Positions 1 through 7,837 of a stretch of 17,769 bases of DNA are shown here, in pieces. The notes under the pieces are model-generated. The model saw only the letters and a program-made list of their open reading frames with translations, did no database searches and was not told the origin of the DNA. Position numbers and translations under genes: made by a program. The DNA is from CAIVPM01 sp049242885. Its GTDB lineage: Bacteria; Bacteroidota; Bacteroidia; Chitinophagales; Chitinophagaceae. How positions within the stretch are numbered: position 1 is the first letter of the stretch; each line of letters opens with the position of its first letter. The stretch is from contig JBMLOQ010000033.1 in the NCBI GenBank assembly GCA_049242885.1, positions 1 to 17,769 on the forward strand, read 5' to 3'.

Positions 1-144
1 TATTTTAATGGTCAAGCATATGATGATGATTTTTTACAAATATTATTTTCTGCTCAAAACGCTTATTATTATTCATTAAATGATATTTATTTTGGCATTA
101 AAAAAGAATTATTAAATTATCAGGTAGTGTTAATGGAAATGTAA
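1..144 (+). CDS. 3' end of a gene of unknown function (possibly TolC-like C-terminus)
   Basis: Frame 1 is open from the left edge and closes with TAA at 142-144, giving the last 47 residues of a protein that starts outside the window. The fragment is rich in Tyr, Leu and Asn and contains the segment ILFSAQNAYYYSLNDIYFG, which could form an amphipathic helix. The spacing AQN(A)Y...LNDIYFGIKKELLNYQ resembles the last helix of TolC-type outer-membrane efflux proteins, where a similar Ala-Gln-rich helix ends the protein. That resemblance is pattern recognition only and the family call is weak. The stop is followed by about 125 bases before glnS that hold a promoter-like box, so this gene probably belongs to a separate transcription unit. 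Confidence 0.5.
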   Translation, partial: YFNGQAYDDDFLQILFSAQNAYYYSLNDIYFGIKKELLNYQVVLMEM

Positions 145-242
145 CAAAACAATTCAGTTTTGTAAGTTTTGACTATTCTTAAATACAAAAAGTGTTTATA
201 ACATTGGTATATTAAACAGTAGAAAAATCTTTTAGCATTGCT

Positions 243-250
243 TACATTTG
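243..250 (+). promoter_or_regulatory. Bacteroidota-type -7 box upstream of glnS
   Basis: TACATTTG matches the TAnnTTTG consensus exactly and lies 19 bases before the glnS start codon, which implies a short leader. No convincing TTG or TTTG -33 element is found about 19-21 bases upstream, so the call rests on the -7 box and its position. Confidence 0.45.
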
Positions 251-269
251 CAGCCACAAAAAAATATAG

Positions 270-1928
270 ATGAGCGAAGAAAAAAGCCTAAATTTTATTG
301 AAGAAATTATAGAAAACGATTTAGCCTCCAATAAATACCAAAGTATTGTTACTCGTTTTCCACCAGAACCAAATGGTTACTTGCACATGGGGCATGCTGC
401 TAGTATTTGCTTAAATTTTGGATTAACCAAAAAATACAATGGCTTTACTAACTTAAGATTCGATGATACAAATCCTACAACTGAAGAAACAGAATATGTT
501 GATAGCATTAAACAAGATATTAAATGGCTAGGCTTTGAATGGAAAAATGAATTATACGCTAGCGACTATTTTGAAACCTTATACAACTATGCTATTACCC
601 TTATAAACAAAGGGTTGGCATATATAGATGATAGCACTGCCGATGAAATTGCCATACAAAAGGGCACACCAACACAAGCAGGTGTTGATAGTATTTTTAG
701 AAGCAGAAGTATAGAGGAAAATCTTTCCTTATTTGCTCAAATGAAAGCAGGTACTTTTAAAGACGGCGAAAAAGTTTTGCGTGCCAAAATAGATATGGCA
801 CATACCAATATGCTCATGAGAGACCCTATCATTTATCGTATAAAACATGCTCATCATCATCGTACTGGAAATGCTTGGTGTATTTATCCAATGTACGATT
901 TTGCACACGGACAAAGCGATAGTATTGAAAATATAACCCATAGCATTTGTACATTAGAATTTATTCCTCATAGAGAATTATATGATTGGTTTATCGAAAA
1001 ATTAGAAATTTATCCATCCAAACAATACGAGTTTGCTCGCAAAAACATTAACTATACCGTAATGAGCAAACGAAAACTGTTGCAACTGGTTAATGAAGGC
1101 TTTGTTAGCGGCTGGAACGACCCTCGAATGCCAACCATTGCAGGTATGAGGCGTAGAGGTTTTACACCAGAAAGTATAAGGGAGTTTTGCAGCAGAGCAG
1201 GGATAAGCAAAAGAGAAAATGTTGCCGAATTTAGTTTGCTCGAATTTTGTTTAAGAGAGCATTTAAATAAAATAGCTTTACGAAGGATGGTGGTTTTTAA
1301 TCCACTAAAAATTGTAATTACCAATTTTGGCGACCATTCGGAAATTTTGGATTCAGAAAATAATCCTGAAGATGAAAATGGGGGTGTAAGAAAAATTACT
1401 TTTAGCAAAGAAATTTATATTGAGCAAGAAGATTTTATGGAAGTTGCTCCAAAAAAATATTTTAGGCTTGCTCCAGGTCAAAGTGTGCGTTTAAAAAGTG
1501 CTTACATTATTCAATGCGACGAAGTAGTAAAAGATGAAAATGGTAATATTACCCAAGTAAATTGTAGCTATTTTGCAAACAGTAAAAGTGGTAGCGATAC
1601 TAGTGGTGTTGCTGTAAAAAGCACCATTCATTGGGTAAATGCAGCAAATGCCATACCTGTAACTATTAAAGAATACGATAGATTATTTAGTGTAGAAAAT
1701 GTGGATGCCCAAGAAGGAGATTTTAAGGAATATGTTAATCCTAATTCTTTATCTACTATTACAAATGCATTGGCAGAGCCTGCTTTGTTAGAAGCTAGTT
1801 TGCAAGATAGGTTTCAGTTTTTACGCAAGGGATATTTTTGTATGGATGAAGATAGTACACCTACAAACTTAGTATTCAACAGAACGGTAACGCTTAAAGA
1901 TAGTTGGGCAAAAGAGCAAAAGAAGTAA
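270..1928 (+). CDS. glnS: Glutaminyl-tRNA synthetase
   Basis: Charges tRNA-Gln with glutamine using ATP in the cytoplasm. It is a class I synthetase of 552 residues, close to the roughly 554 of the E. coli enzyme. The Rossmann-type catalytic domain carries PEPNG at about residues 32-36 and the HIGH signature as HMGH at 39-42. The KMSKS-equivalent loop is VMSKRK at about 264-269. The central stretch with RIKHAHHHRTGN followed by WCIYPMYDFAHG and THSICTLEF is diagnostic for GlnRS rather than GluRS. Residues after about 335 form the two-lobed anticodon-binding beta-barrel region. The ATG start is supported by an exact -7 box 19 bases upstream and by the normal GlnRS N-terminus. It appears to be a single-gene unit, with about 250 noncoding bases before topA. 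Its presence implies direct Gln-tRNA synthesis rather than sole reliance on transamidation. Confidence 0.97.
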   Translation: MSEEKSLNFIEEIIENDLASNKYQSIVTRFPPEPNGYLHMGHAASICLNFGLTKKYNGFTNLRFDDTNPTTEETEYVDSIKQDIKWLGFEWKNELYASDYFETLYNYAITLINKGLAYIDDSTADEIAIQKGTPTQAGVDSIFRSRSIEENLSLFAQMKAGTFKDGEKVLRAKIDMAHTNMLMRDPIIYRIKHAHHHRTGNAWCIYPMYDFAHGQSDSIENITHSICTLEFIPHRELYDWFIEKLEIYPSKQYEFARKNINYTVMSKRKLLQLVNEGFVSGWNDPRMPTIAGMRRRGFTPESIREFCSRAGISKRENVAEFSLLEFCLREHLNKIALRRMVVFNPLKIVITNFGDHSEILDSENNPEDENGGVRKITFSKEIYIEQEDFMEVAPKKYFRLAPGQSVRLKSAYIIQCDEVVKDENGNITQVNCSYFANSKSGSDTSGVAVKSTIHWVNAANAIPVTIKEYDRLFSVENVDAQEGDFKEYVNPNSLSTITNALAEPALLEASLQDRFQFLRKGYFCMDEDSTPTNLVFNRTVTLKDSWAKEQKK

Positions 1929-1980
1929 AACGAAAATGTTCGAATTGAGTGCTTAAACACGCTATTTAAGTTGTATTAAA

Positions 1981-2013
1981 ATAATTTAAATGGTTTAAAA
2001 CCTTTCAAATTAT
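1981..2013. terminator. Imperfect inverted repeat downstream of glnS, possible weak terminator
   Basis: A 13-base arm (1981-1993) pairs with 2001-2013 around a 7-base loop with two mismatches. The stem is A/T-rich and no T-run follows directly. It lies 52 bases after the glnS stop and could act as a weak terminator or 3' stabiliser. The remaining bases up to topA show no gene. Confidence 0.35.
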
Positions 2014-2184
2014 CAATTCAAAAACTTGTCCATTTTTCTCATTCTCATTCAAAATACTAATATTGCACTCAAAATGTATATTTCAATCTAACACTTAGTC
2101 TTGGTATTGAATCATCATTTGTTTTATAAAATGGCATCATTTCTTTACTAAAAAAAGGAAAAAACATATTATCTATTTAATCTC

Positions 2185-4764
2185 ATGGCAAAAAACTTAT
2201 TAATTGTAGAGAGTCCGGCAAAAGCTAAAACTATTGAAAAAATTTTAGGAAAAGATTTTTTGGTAAAAAGCTGTTATGGCCATATTAGAGATTTAGAAAA
2301 AGATGATATGGGCATTGACCTCAACAATAATTATCAACCAACTTATACTGTAAGCGACGAAAAGCAAAAAGTTGTAAACGAGCTTAAAAAGCTATCAAAA
2401 AGCAGTGAAGAAGTTTGGTTAGCAAGTGATGAGGATAGAGAAGGAGAAAGTATTAGTTGGCATTTGGCAGAAGTTTTAAACCTAGATGTAACTAAAACTA
2501 AACGTATTGTTTTTCACGAAATTACAGCTCCAGCAATAAAAAAAGCAGTGGCAAACCCAAGAATCATTAACATGAACTTGGTAAATGCACAGCAAGCACG
2601 TAGGGTTTTAGATAGATTAGTTGGGTTTGAATTAAGCCCTGTTTTATGGAGAAAAGTTGGACGCCAACAAGGGCTTAGTGCTGGGCGTGTACAAAGTGTG
2701 GCAGTTCGCCTTATTGTAGAAAGAGAAAGAGAAATAAACACTTTTAAAGTAACCAGTAGCTTTAAAATTGAAGCTATGTTTGTGGCTAAAGATATTACTG
2801 GTAAAAACGTTCAATTTAAAGCCGAATTACCAACTAAATACAACAACATTAAAGATGCCGAAGCATTTTTACAATCTTGTTTTGGTGCAAATTATACAGT
2901 AAACAATATCGAAGTAAAACCTGCAAAACGTACACCAGCAGCTCCATTTACAACTTCAACCCTACAACAAGAGGCTAGTAGAAAACTAGGCTATGGTGTA
3001 AGTAAAACCATGCTCATTGCACAAAAGTTGTACGAGGCTGGATACATTACTTATATGAGAACTGATAGTGTAAATTTAAGTGATACAGCAAGAGGGGATA
3101 TTCAAAATCAAATAGTTAACAGCTACGGTGAAGATTATTTTCAATTTCGCCGATATAAAAACAAAAACGAATCAGCACAAGAAGCTCACGAGGCAATTCG
3201 CCCTACTTACATGAGCAATAAAACCATTGCCGATGATGATGGTAGAAGATTGTACGAACTTATTTGGAAACGAACCATTGCAAGCCAAATGAGTGATGCA
3301 GAGTTTGAAAAAACTATAGCTAATATAACAATTAGTACCAATAAAGAAAATTTGCAAGCCACTGGCGAAGTGTTAAAATTTGATGGTTTTTTAAAAGTTT
3401 ATTTAGAAGGTAAAGACGATGAAGAGGACGAAGAAAATGAAGGTATGTTGCCGCCTTTGCAAAAAGGACAAAATTTAGAGTTTGTAAAAATGCAGGCTGC
3501 CGAAAAATTTACAAAACCAAATGCTCGCTATACTGAAGCTTCTTTAGTTAAAAAAATGGAAGAATTAGGCATTGGGCGTCCATCTACTTATGCCCCAACA
3601 ATTTCAACCATTATTAAAAGAAATTATGTAGAAAAGCGTGATAAAGATGCTATTCAAAGAGATGTTCAATATTTAGTCTTATCAGCTCAAAACCAAATTA
3701 AAAAATCCATTTCACAAGAAAATACAGGAGCCGAAAAAGCAAAACTTTTTCCTACTGATTTAGGAAATGTAGTAACCGACTTTTTAAAGCAACATTTTGA
3801 AAAAGTAATGGACTATGGCTTTACTGCCAAAATTGAAAATGAGTTTGATGAAGTGAGCGAAGGCAAGTTGATTTGGCATAAAATGATTGACAGTTTTTAT
3901 AAGCCTTTTCATACCACTATTGAGCATACATTGGAAAATGCCAATAGAGCAAGTGGTGAAAGAGAACTAGGGTTAGACCCCTCAACCAATAAAAAAATTA
4001 TTGCACGTATGGGGCGTTTTGGACCAATGGTGCAAATTGGCGATACCAGCAACGAAGAAGAAAAACCAAGATTTGCTAAGCTAAAAGCTGGACAAAGTAT
4101 TGAAACCATTACACTGGCCGAAGCTCTTGAATTATTTTCGCTTCCAAAAACAATTGGCGTTCATAATGGTGAAGAAGTTAGCGTAAATATTGGGCGTTTT
4201 GGACCTTATGTTAAGCTAGGAGAGGTTTTTGCAAGTATTCCTCGAGGCGAAAGTATGGATGATATTACCTTGCAAAGAGCCTTGGAAATTGTATCTGAAA
4301 AAGAAAAAGGAGATGCTCCAATTGCAGCTTACCAGCAAATGCCAGTTACTAAAGGCAAAGGCAGGTTTGGACCATTTATTAAATGGAATAATTTATATAT
4401 CAATGTACCAAAGGCCTATGATTTTGATAATCTTACACAAGCCAATGTTGAAGAATTAATAGAGAAAAAAGTTGAAAAAGAAGCAAATCGATTTATACAA
4501 CAATGGCCCGATGAGAAAATTAGTTTAGAAAATGGCCGTTGGGGTGCTTTTATTCGTCATGGAAAAAATATGATAAAGCTTGGGAAAAAAGCAGATGGCA
4601 CAAAACATACACCTGAAGAGTTAACTACTATAAGTTTAGAAGAAGTAAAAGCAATGATTGTAGCCGAATTTCCTAATGCTTTTGTAAAAAAGGCAACGAA
4701 AAAACCTGCTGCAAAAAAAGTTGCAGCTAAAAAAACGGTTACAAAAAAAGCCATTAAAAAGTAG
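2185..4764 (+). CDS. topA: DNA topoisomerase I (type IA)
   Basis: Relaxes negatively supercoiled DNA by transient single-strand cleavage through a 5'-phosphotyrosine link. The Toprim domain starts the protein with LLIVESPAKAKTIEK; its acidic residues are Glu9 and the DEDREGE motif at about 82-88. The active-site motif GYITYMRTDS places the catalytic tyrosine at Tyr290. The clamp region includes LGIGRPSTYAP. From about residue 605 four TopoI-type C-terminal repeats follow (GRFGPMVQIG, GRFGPYVKLG, GRFGPFIKW, GRWGAFIRHG). The last 25 or so residues are a Lys/Ala/Thr tail of AAKK-like repeats. There are no cysteines in the C-terminal half, so the zinc ribbons of E. coli TopA are absent and repeats plus the basic tail probably replace them in DNA binding. 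The ATG start gives the canonical N-terminus. Length is 859 residues, normal for the phylum. Confidence 0.97.
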   Translation: MAKNLLIVESPAKAKTIEKILGKDFLVKSCYGHIRDLEKDDMGIDLNNNYQPTYTVSDEKQKVVNELKKLSKSSEEVWLASDEDREGESISWHLAEVLNLDVTKTKRIVFHEITAPAIKKAVANPRIINMNLVNAQQARRVLDRLVGFELSPVLWRKVGRQQGLSAGRVQSVAVRLIVEREREINTFKVTSSFKIEAMFVAKDITGKNVQFKAELPTKYNNIKDAEAFLQSCFGANYTVNNIEVKPAKRTPAAPFTTSTLQQEASRKLGYGVSKTMLIAQKLYEAGYITYMRTDSVNLSDTARGDIQNQIVNSYGEDYFQFRRYKNKNESAQEAHEAIRPTYMSNKTIADDDGRRLYELIWKRTIASQMSDAEFEKTIANITISTNKENLQATGEVLKFDGFLKVYLEGKDDEEDEENEGMLPPLQKGQNLEFVKMQAAEKFTKPNARYTEASLVKKMEELGIGRPSTYAPTISTIIKRNYVEKRDKDAIQRDVQYLVLSAQNQIKKSISQENTGAEKAKLFPTDLGNVVTDFLKQHFEKVMDYGFTAKIENEFDEVSEGKLIWHKMIDSFYKPFHTTIEHTLENANRASGERELGLDPSTNKKIIARMGRFGPMVQIGDTSNEEEKPRFAKLKAGQSIETITLAEALELFSLPKTIGVHNGEEVSVNIGRFGPYVKLGEVFASIPRGESMDDITLQRALEIVSEKEKGDAPIAAYQQMPVTKGKGRFGPFIKWNNLYINVPKAYDFDNLTQANVEELIEKKVEKEANRFIQQWPDEKISLENGRWGAFIRHGKNMIKLGKKADGTKHTPEELTTISLEEVKAMIVAEFPNAFVKKATKKPAAKKVAAKKTVTKKAIKK

Positions 4765-4833
4765 ATTTTGGTTATTTGGGAGGTCTAATAAAGCTGTTTT
4801 ATATTGAACTCCTTTTCATTTAAAGTTCTTTTC

Positions 4834-4851
4834 TACTACTTTAAAGAAGTA
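4834..4851. repeat. 18-base near-palindrome between topA and the oxidase genes
   Basis: TACTACTTTAAAGAAGTA reads as its own reverse complement except at one symmetric pair of positions (5 and 14). It lies about 70 bases after the topA stop and about 80 bases before the oxidase -7 box. It could be a regulator's operator or chance in A/T-rich DNA. No T-run follows, so it does not look like an intrinsic terminator. Confidence 0.25.
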
Positions 4852-4932
4852 AGAGACGGATTATTAAACTAATTATATTAAAAAAGGTAAAAAATAATTA
4901 GCCTTAAAGCACCAAGTAAAAGGCTTAACCAA

Positions 4933-4940
4933 TATTTTTG
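4933..4940 (+). promoter_or_regulatory. Bacteroidota-type -7 box upstream of cytochrome oxidase subunit III
   Basis: TATTTTTG matches TAnnTTTG exactly and ends 22 bases before the subunit III ATG. No clear -33 element is seen. It probably drives the subunit III and COX4 pair. Confidence 0.45.
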
Positions 4941-4962
4941 CCGTTGAAATTTTTAAAATTAT

Positions 4963-5634
4963 ATGTCAGTAGCAACAACACACAATACTAAATGGTGGAG
5001 TGGCGGTAAAAGCCCATTTAATTTAGAATATGGAAAAGTAATGATGTGGTATTTTTTAATGAGTGATGCTTTTACATTTGGAGCATTCTTAATTAGCTAT
5101 GGTACCATTCGTTTTTCTAGCAACGGTTGGCCCGATCCAAACCAAGTTTTCCAATCTTTTCCTGGGTTAGGTGATGGATTGCCTTTAGTTTTTGTGAGTT
5201 TAATGACATTTATATTAATTGTAAGCTCGGTTACAATGGTATTAGCTGTACAAGCTGGTCATCATCAAGATAAAAAAGGAGTGGTTAATAATCTTATTCT
5301 TACAATAATTGGTGGGGCAATGTTTTTAGGTTGCCAAGCTTGGGAATGGACGCACCTTCATCATGCAGGAGCTTGGTGGGGCAGTAATCCATTTATTAAT
5401 GCAGATGGTACAGCTCCTAGCACCAATTTTACAAACTATTTCTTTACAATTACTGGTTTTCATGGTTTCCATGTATTTAGTGGTGTAGTAATTAATATTG
5501 TAATGTTGATAATGACATTGAATAATACTTTCGAAAAAAGAGGTCATTATTTAATGATAGAAAAAGCAGGATTGTACTGGCACTTTGTAGATTTAGTTTG
5601 GGTATTTGTATTTACTTTATTTTATTTAGTATAA
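4963..5634 (+). CDS. Cytochrome c oxidase subunit III (haem-copper oxidase)
   Basis: Membrane subunit of a haem-copper terminal oxidase. Subunit III supports stable turnover but carries no metal centre. The 223-residue product has five predicted membrane helices at about 26-48, 74-96, 110-128, 157-185 and 205-222, typical of the short bacterial form. Family hallmarks are MMWYFLMSDAFTFG near the N-terminus, CQAWEW at about 124-129, ITGFHGFHVFSG at about 163-174 and YWHFVDLVWVF at about 206-216. Sixty-four bases separate it from the following COX4-type gene, and the two are probably cotranscribed up to the terminator at 6227. Bacteroidota often carry two adjacent subunit III genes with haem O synthase upstream. 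Here there is one copy, preceded by topA. Symbols ctaE, coxC and cyoC are all used for this family, so none is assigned. Confidence 0.93.
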   Translation: MSVATTHNTKWWSGGKSPFNLEYGKVMMWYFLMSDAFTFGAFLISYGTIRFSSNGWPDPNQVFQSFPGLGDGLPLVFVSLMTFILIVSSVTMVLAVQAGHHQDKKGVVNNLILTIIGGAMFLGCQAWEWTHLHHAGAWWGSNPFINADGTAPSTNFTNYFFTITGFHGFHVFSGVVINIVMLIMTLNNTFEKRGHYLMIEKAGLYWHFVDLVWVFVFTLFYLV

Positions 5635-5698
5635 AAAGTATAAAGTAGTTAGTAGCTAGGAAAAATATCAAATTTTAAATTCAAAATATTAAATAATT

Positions 5699-6160
5699 AT
5701 GGCAGGTCATGTATATAATGCAGATACGTATAGAGAAGCAAAAAAAGAAGTTTGGAAAGTAACCTGGATTTTATCTGGGTTAACTATTGTAGAGTTAATT
5801 TTAGGATTTATACTTTTAAAAAATCCTCAGTTTAGTGAATCAATGGTGTTGTTTTTAAAAGGAACAATCTTAATTTTAATGATGGTAAAAGCCTTTTACA
5901 TTGTTGCTTATTTTATGCACTTAAAGCACGAAATTAAGAACATGATTATGACCATTGTAGTGCCATTAGCTTTATTTATTTGGTTTATTACTTCTTTTTT
6001 ATACGAAGGAAATTCATACAAAAATTTAAAAAACACTTACGATCCTCATTTTAAAGAGCAAAGCACCATTAAAGTAGAGCAAAAAGATACACATGGTGGA
6101 AGTCATGGAAAAGATGCAAAAGGTACAACACACGATGCATCAAAGCCAGCTGCACACTAA
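5699..6160 (+). CDS. COX4-type small subunit of a bacterial cytochrome c oxidase
   Basis: Small membrane subunit of the prokaryotic cytochrome oxidase subunit IV family, which helps assemble or stabilise subunit I. The 153-residue protein has three predicted membrane helices at about 21-40, 49-72 and 80-101. The family signature FMHLK lies at about 72-76, at the end of the second helix. After residue about 105 comes a hydrophilic tail rich in His, Lys, Gly and Asp, longer than in the usual family of about 100-110 residues; the His residues could bind metal, but that is inference. It directly follows the subunit III gene and is followed by a strong terminator. The ATG is preferred because it yields the normal short N-terminus with an amphipathic lead-in to the first helix. 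Confidence 0.88.
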   Translation: MAGHVYNADTYREAKKEVWKVTWILSGLTIVELILGFILLKNPQFSESMVLFLKGTILILMMVKAFYIVAYFMHLKHEIKNMIMTIVVPLALFIWFITSFLYEGNSYKNLKNTYDPHFKEQSTIKVEQKDTHGGSHGKDAKGTTHDASKPAAH

Positions 6161-6226
6161 TACTTTATTAAATGAGTAAATTGTTTTTAATTATTAGAAA
6201 CAATTTTATAATACATCTAATTTTGC

Positions 6227-6256
6227 AAACCATTGGATATTCCAATGGTTTTTTTT
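6227..6256 (+). terminator. Strong intrinsic terminator after the COX4-type gene
   Basis: A perfect 11-base stem (6227-6237 with 6241-6251, core CCATTGGA/TCCAATGG) has a 3-base loop and runs into a T-tract covering 6249-6256. It lies 66 bases after the COX4 stop and separates the oxidase subunit genes from the SCO/DUF420 pair. Confidence 0.88.
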
Positions 6257-6280
6257 ATAAGTATTTAGTAAAACTAAAAT

Positions 6281-6334
6281 CCACTTTTGTTGAGTTTTCT
6301 AGTTCCCTTTAGTTAGAAGGGGTTAAAAAAGTGG
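6281..6334 (+). repeat. Nested inverted repeat in the leader of the SCO gene
   Basis: CCACTTTT (6281-6288) pairs perfectly with AAAAGTGG (6327-6334), and inside it CCCTT (6305-6309) can pair with AAGGG (6317-6321). The structure ends 10 bases before the SCO ATG, so if transcribed it would hold the region just upstream of the start codon. Whether it is regulatory or a worn-down intergenic repeat cannot be told from one copy. Confidence 0.35.
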
Positions 6335-6344
6335 TTTATAAAAC

Positions 6345-7172
6345 ATGAGCAAAAAATCTTTATTAGCACTTCTAGTAGCCATCATTCTACCAATTGGTAG
6401 CTATTTGGTTTTAAAGTATTTTAGTGAAAATGCAGCCAGCACGCCACGTAAAATGTTGTTAGACGATGTAGTGCAAATTGAAGAAAAAGGCAAGCTTGTA
6501 AACGATAGTATTTGGCACAAAACTGGCAATTTAAAGTTGGTAAACCATTTAGGTGATTCATTTAACTTGCATCAGTTTGCGGGTAAACCAATTGTTATTG
6601 ATTTCTTTTTTGCACGCTGTGCAGGTATTTGTCCAAAGCTTACAAAAAGCATGGCTAAACTGCAACAATCTTTTAAAACTGGTGGAAAAAGTAGAGTTAA
6701 ACTAGATACCACAGTGGTTCATTTTTTATCAATTTCAATTGATCCAGAAAATGATAGTGTAGCAGTTTTAAGAGATTATGCCAAAAACTTTGGAGTAAAC
6801 CCCGATACTTGGTGGCTTTGTACTGGTGATAAAAAGGCAATTTATGATTTTGCTTTTAATGAGCTAAAAATTGATAAGTTTAGCGAAGAAGAAATAACCC
6901 CCGATTTTATACATACAAGTCGTTTTGTGTTGCTTGATAAAAACCTAATTCAAAGAGGAAGATTTTCTGTGCCATATAGTGGATTGGATAGCAGTAGTAT
7001 GAAGCTATTGGCAAGAGATATTGGGTTGTTGATGCTTGAAAAAGACAAAACTAAAAAATCGGCCATATTCACAAAAATTATTGATTTAAGTTGGCTTTGG
7101 CTAATAATTGCTTTATGTGTAGGTGGTTTTGTTTGGTATTTTGGAAATAAACGAAAAAACGAAATAAATTAA
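6345..7172 (+). CDS. SCO1/SenC-type copper chaperone for cytochrome oxidase
   Basis: Membrane-anchored thioredoxin-fold protein that delivers copper to, or maintains the thiols of, the CuA site of oxidase subunit II. An N-terminal membrane helix at about 5-25 places the rest outside the cytoplasmic membrane. The metal-binding Cx3C motif is in RCAGICPK (Cys92 and Cys96), and the third ligand is probably His190 in PDFIHTSRFVLLD. Further family features are VIDFFFARC, FLSISIDPENDS and the segment around Trp156-Gly161. A second hydrophobic helix at about 247-266 closes the protein, followed by a basic tail. SCO proteins usually have only the N-terminal anchor, so the C-terminal helix is slightly unusual. 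Only two bases separate its stop from the DUF420 start, so the two genes form an operon. Its place behind the oxidase subunits supports the role. Confidence 0.93.
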   Translation: MSKKSLLALLVAIILPIGSYLVLKYFSENAASTPRKMLLDDVVQIEEKGKLVNDSIWHKTGNLKLVNHLGDSFNLHQFAGKPIVIDFFFARCAGICPKLTKSMAKLQQSFKTGGKSRVKLDTTVVHFLSISIDPENDSVAVLRDYAKNFGVNPDTWWLCTGDKKAIYDFAFNELKIDKFSEEEITPDFIHTSRFVLLDKNLIQRGRFSVPYSGLDSSSMKLLARDIGLLMLEKDKTKKSAIFTKIIDLSWLWLIIALCVGGFVWYFGNKRKNEIN

Positions 7173-7174
7173 AT

Positions 7175-7717
7175 ATGCTGACACCATTGTTTAAAAAAAA
7201 TGATAAAAAAGCTACTTGGCTAATTGGTATTTTCAGTTTTGTTGTATTTGCAGTTGTAGCATCATTAAACAAAATAAAACTTGATGTAGAAGTTAGTTTT
7301 GATGTGCACATTTTTGCTTGTATTAATGCTGTAATAAATAGTGTAGTAGCTATTTGTTTAATTGCAGCTTTATGGGCCGTAAAAACTAAAAAATATGTGT
7401 TGCATAAAAATTTAATGTTTACAGCTTTAATTTTAAGTGTATTGTTCTTAGTTAGTTACATTGCTCATCATATTTTGGCTGGAGAAACTAAGTTTGGTGG
7501 CGAAGGGGTGGCAAAAATTATTTACTTAATCATTCTTATAACACATATTTTCTTAGCTTCTATTATACTGCCATTTATTTTGTTTACAAGTTATAGGGCT
7601 TTAATTGGCGAGTATGATAAACATAAAAAATTAGCAAGAATTACTTATCCAATTTGGTTGTATGTAGCTATTACAGGTCCTGTGGTGTATTTTATGATTA
7701 GTCCTTTTTATAATTAA
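7175..7717 (+). CDS. DUF420 membrane protein (YozB/CtaM-like), probable oxidase assembly factor
   Basis: A 180-residue integral membrane protein with five predicted helices at about 13-31, 46-69, 78-101, 114-140 and 156-177. Histidines sit in or near helices at residues 45, 77, 98, 99 and 124, as in DUF420 proteins. From memory, DUF420 members of Firmicutes (YozB/CtaM) are needed for haem-copper oxidase activity, but their chemistry is not established. Two bases after the SCO gene, the start implies cotranscription and probably translational coupling, which fits a shared role in building the oxidase. Repeated His in membrane helices suggests haem or metal contact; this is inference. The upstream ATG is the only start that keeps all five helices. 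Confidence 0.85.
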   Translation: MLTPLFKKNDKKATWLIGIFSFVVFAVVASLNKIKLDVEVSFDVHIFACINAVINSVVAICLIAALWAVKTKKYVLHKNLMFTALILSVLFLVSYIAHHILAGETKFGGEGVAKIIYLIILITHIFLASIILPFILFTSYRALIGEYDKHKKLARITYPIWLYVAITGPVVYFMISPFYN

Positions 7718-7750
7718 GTTTTGTTTAAGTAACTTTTTTAATGTTTTGCT

Positions 7751-7792
7751 TTAGTTAAAATTTACAAGTAACGAAGCATAAATTTTAATTGG
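7751..7792 (+). repeat. Long A/T-rich hairpin after DUF420
   Basis: A perfect 10-base stem (7755-7764 with 7779-7788) surrounds a 14-base loop and extends by four further pairs, three of them G-U, to 7751 and 7792. It lies 33 bases after the DUF420 stop. Its right end meets the small hairpin at 7791. It could slow or end transcription of the SCO-DUF420 operon. Confidence 0.4.
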
Positions 7793-7812
7793 TTTAATCT
7801 AAAACCTTTTTT
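7791..7812 (+). terminator. Weak candidate intrinsic terminator before the FMN reductase gene
   Basis: GGTTT (7791-7795) pairs with AAACC (7802-7806) around a 6-base loop and is followed by six T. The stem is only five pairs, so it is weak alone. With the adjacent hairpin it may end the SCO-DUF420 transcript before the reductase start at 7838. Confidence 0.4.
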
Positions 7813-7837
7813 AACAAAACTTGTTTTATACATTACA

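Noticed and set aside
1052..1408. Minus-strand open frame of 118 codons inside glnS
   Set aside because: It lies fully within a certain gene, has no recognisable domain, and its composition is that expected from the reverse strand of glnS.
6218..6225. TAATTTTG, an exact -7 box match just before the terminator at 6227
   Set aside because: A transcript from it would run straight into the terminator, and there is no -33 element. It is most likely chance in A/T-rich DNA, though a tiny terminator-derived RNA cannot be fully excluded.
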